Positions 63,427 to 64,000 of a stretch of 64,000 nt of DNA are shown one piece after another. The stretch is from Kiritimatiellaeota bacterium B1221 (GTDB lineage: Bacteria; Verrucomicrobiota; Kiritimatiellia; SS1-B-03-39; UBA6053). The notes beneath the pieces are model-generated. The model worked only from the letters and a program-made list of their open reading frames with translations. It was not told where the DNA came from and did not search any database. Position numbers and translations under genes: made by a program. Numbering within the stretch: the first letter of the stretch is position 1; each line of letters opens with the position of its first letter. Where the stretch lies: positions 62,001 to 126,000 of the forward strand of contig JARHXX010000003.1 of the NCBI GenBank assembly GCA_029269125.1. The letters run 5' to 3'.

Positions 63427-63506
63427 TTACAAAATTCCAACAGGCCGAAGGCTCCCAGACAATGCTGAATCACAGCGATTGCATATCAAGAAATGCACGT
63501 ATTCAC

Positions 63507-63559
63507 GGGCTGACCCCTCGACCCCGCCTCGACCCCTCGACCGGGCTGACCCCTCGACC
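63507..63559. repeat. Short tandem repeat, 36-base period
   Basis: GGGCTGACCCCTCGACC occurs at 63507-63523 and 63543-63559, with a partial copy CTCGACCCCTCGACC between them. It lies in a 276-base gap with no supported gene. Confidence 0.7.
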
Positions 63560-63702
63560 TGTTTGGAGGAAATCTATCAATTTATCTACAAGCTCTATAT
63601 CGCTTACTGCGTGGCTAATAAAAATGTCGGGTCTATTTCTTTCTGTCATAACGTTTTAGTTCCTAACTTATCTTGGCATCGTTGCCTATCCAACAGGGAT
63701 AG

Positions 63703-64000
63703 TTAAAAATCTTCATCTAGGTCCCCGGCATTTGCAGCCCTCTTCATTTGCCAGTCGTCGGAGATATTTTTCCAGTCAATTTCTCTGTTTGCTTTACGTG
63801 TCCACACATCCCAAAAATCCGGATCATCAGATTGAGGCCTAAACTCATCAGCTAAATCATTCATTCGAACCATTATCGGCAGTTCCGCTGCCCACCCAAG
63901 AAGAATTGCCTGCTGGGACGGCAATGAAGGTAACTCACGAAGAAGCCCCCTAAGGTTATCCGGGACCAACCGATGTATTAGCTCTTGATCCTTGTCGTTG
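63703..64000 (-). CDS. C-terminal part of a HerA/DUF87-type ATPase (cut by the window end)
   Basis: The frame is open to the window edge and reads NDKDQELIHRLVPDNLRG before the visible tail. LLRELPSLPSQQAILLGWAA, ELPIMVRMNDL and RPQSDDPDFWDVWTRKANREIDW are typical of the C-terminus of HerA-like ATP-binding proteins. These are DNA translocases common in defence loci with SIR2 or nuclease partners. The P-loop part lies outside the window. It is upstream, on the same strand, of the fic remnant and the DUF4268 gene. Confidence 0.75.
   Translation of the reverse strand, partial: NDKDQELIHRLVPDNLRGLLRELPSLPSQQAILLGWAAELPIMVRMNDLADEFRPQSDDPDFWDVWTRKANREIDWKNISDDWQMKRAANAGDLDEDF

Overview
The window looks like a chromosomal piece of a Gram-negative, carbohydrate-degrading bacterium, most likely from the PVC group (Verrucomicrobiota, Kiritimatiellota or Lentisphaerota). 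That placement is an inference from gene content: formylglycine sulfatases, GH16 and GH3 glycosidases, an ECF sigma factor paired with an unusual membrane partner, a bacterial lipase-maturation-factor homologue, and two membrane-anchored solute-binding lipoproteins. No rRNA is present, so the lineage is not proven.

Positions 1-51300 are mostly a conserved core. In order they hold: an ECF sigma factor with a translationally coupled membrane protein (233-1812); ilvA; rplU-rpmA-obgE; a lemA pair, a CPBP protease and a potassium channel; a secreted GH16 enzyme; topB; glgA with decayed tandem copies of its own 3' end; rnr followed by an overlapping phosphatase/fructosamine-kinase pair; two overlapping sulfatases without signal peptides; glgC; a deoxyribosyltransferase-like gene and larC; a TAXI lipoprotein; a GNAT/C39 protein coupled to an ATP-grasp ligase; GH3; an HdeD-like gene; the phoH-pgpH-ybeY-corC block; a lipase maturation factor; a DEAD-box helicase; a YbiT-like ABC-F and a YkgJ-like protein; a secreted-protein gene split by a frameshift; tRNA-Phe; mfd; and leuCD. 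Glycogen synthesis (glgA, glgC) and leucine synthesis (leuC, leuD) can be read directly.

At the initiator tRNA (51189-51265) the character changes to an accessory, defence-type island running to the end of the window. A copy of the tRNA 3' end lies about 165 bp downstream. The island holds an unknown gene, then a minus-strand operon satD - DUF3307 - NERD - HNH, then an hsdR restriction subunit preceded by a Fic-like gene, scraps of hsdR and of another gene, a PD-(D/E)XK/DUF4268 protein, a broken second fic gene and the C-terminus of a HerA-type ATPase. No hsdM or hsdS is visible.

The most notable observations are: (1) a DUF559 endonuclease cassette with inverted terminal repeats inserted in frame inside hsdR; (2) the satD-DUF3307-NERD-HNH operon, in which SatD shows the motif layout of a class III nucleotide cyclase plus a helix-turn-helix; (3) a long bipartite promoter-like element shared, with identical spacing, by two unrelated genes 26 kb apart; and (4) an ECF sigma factor coupled to a membrane protein with a squalene-cyclase-like toroid, a possible new kind of anti-sigma factor. 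Short near-perfect palindromes recur in many intergenic gaps.
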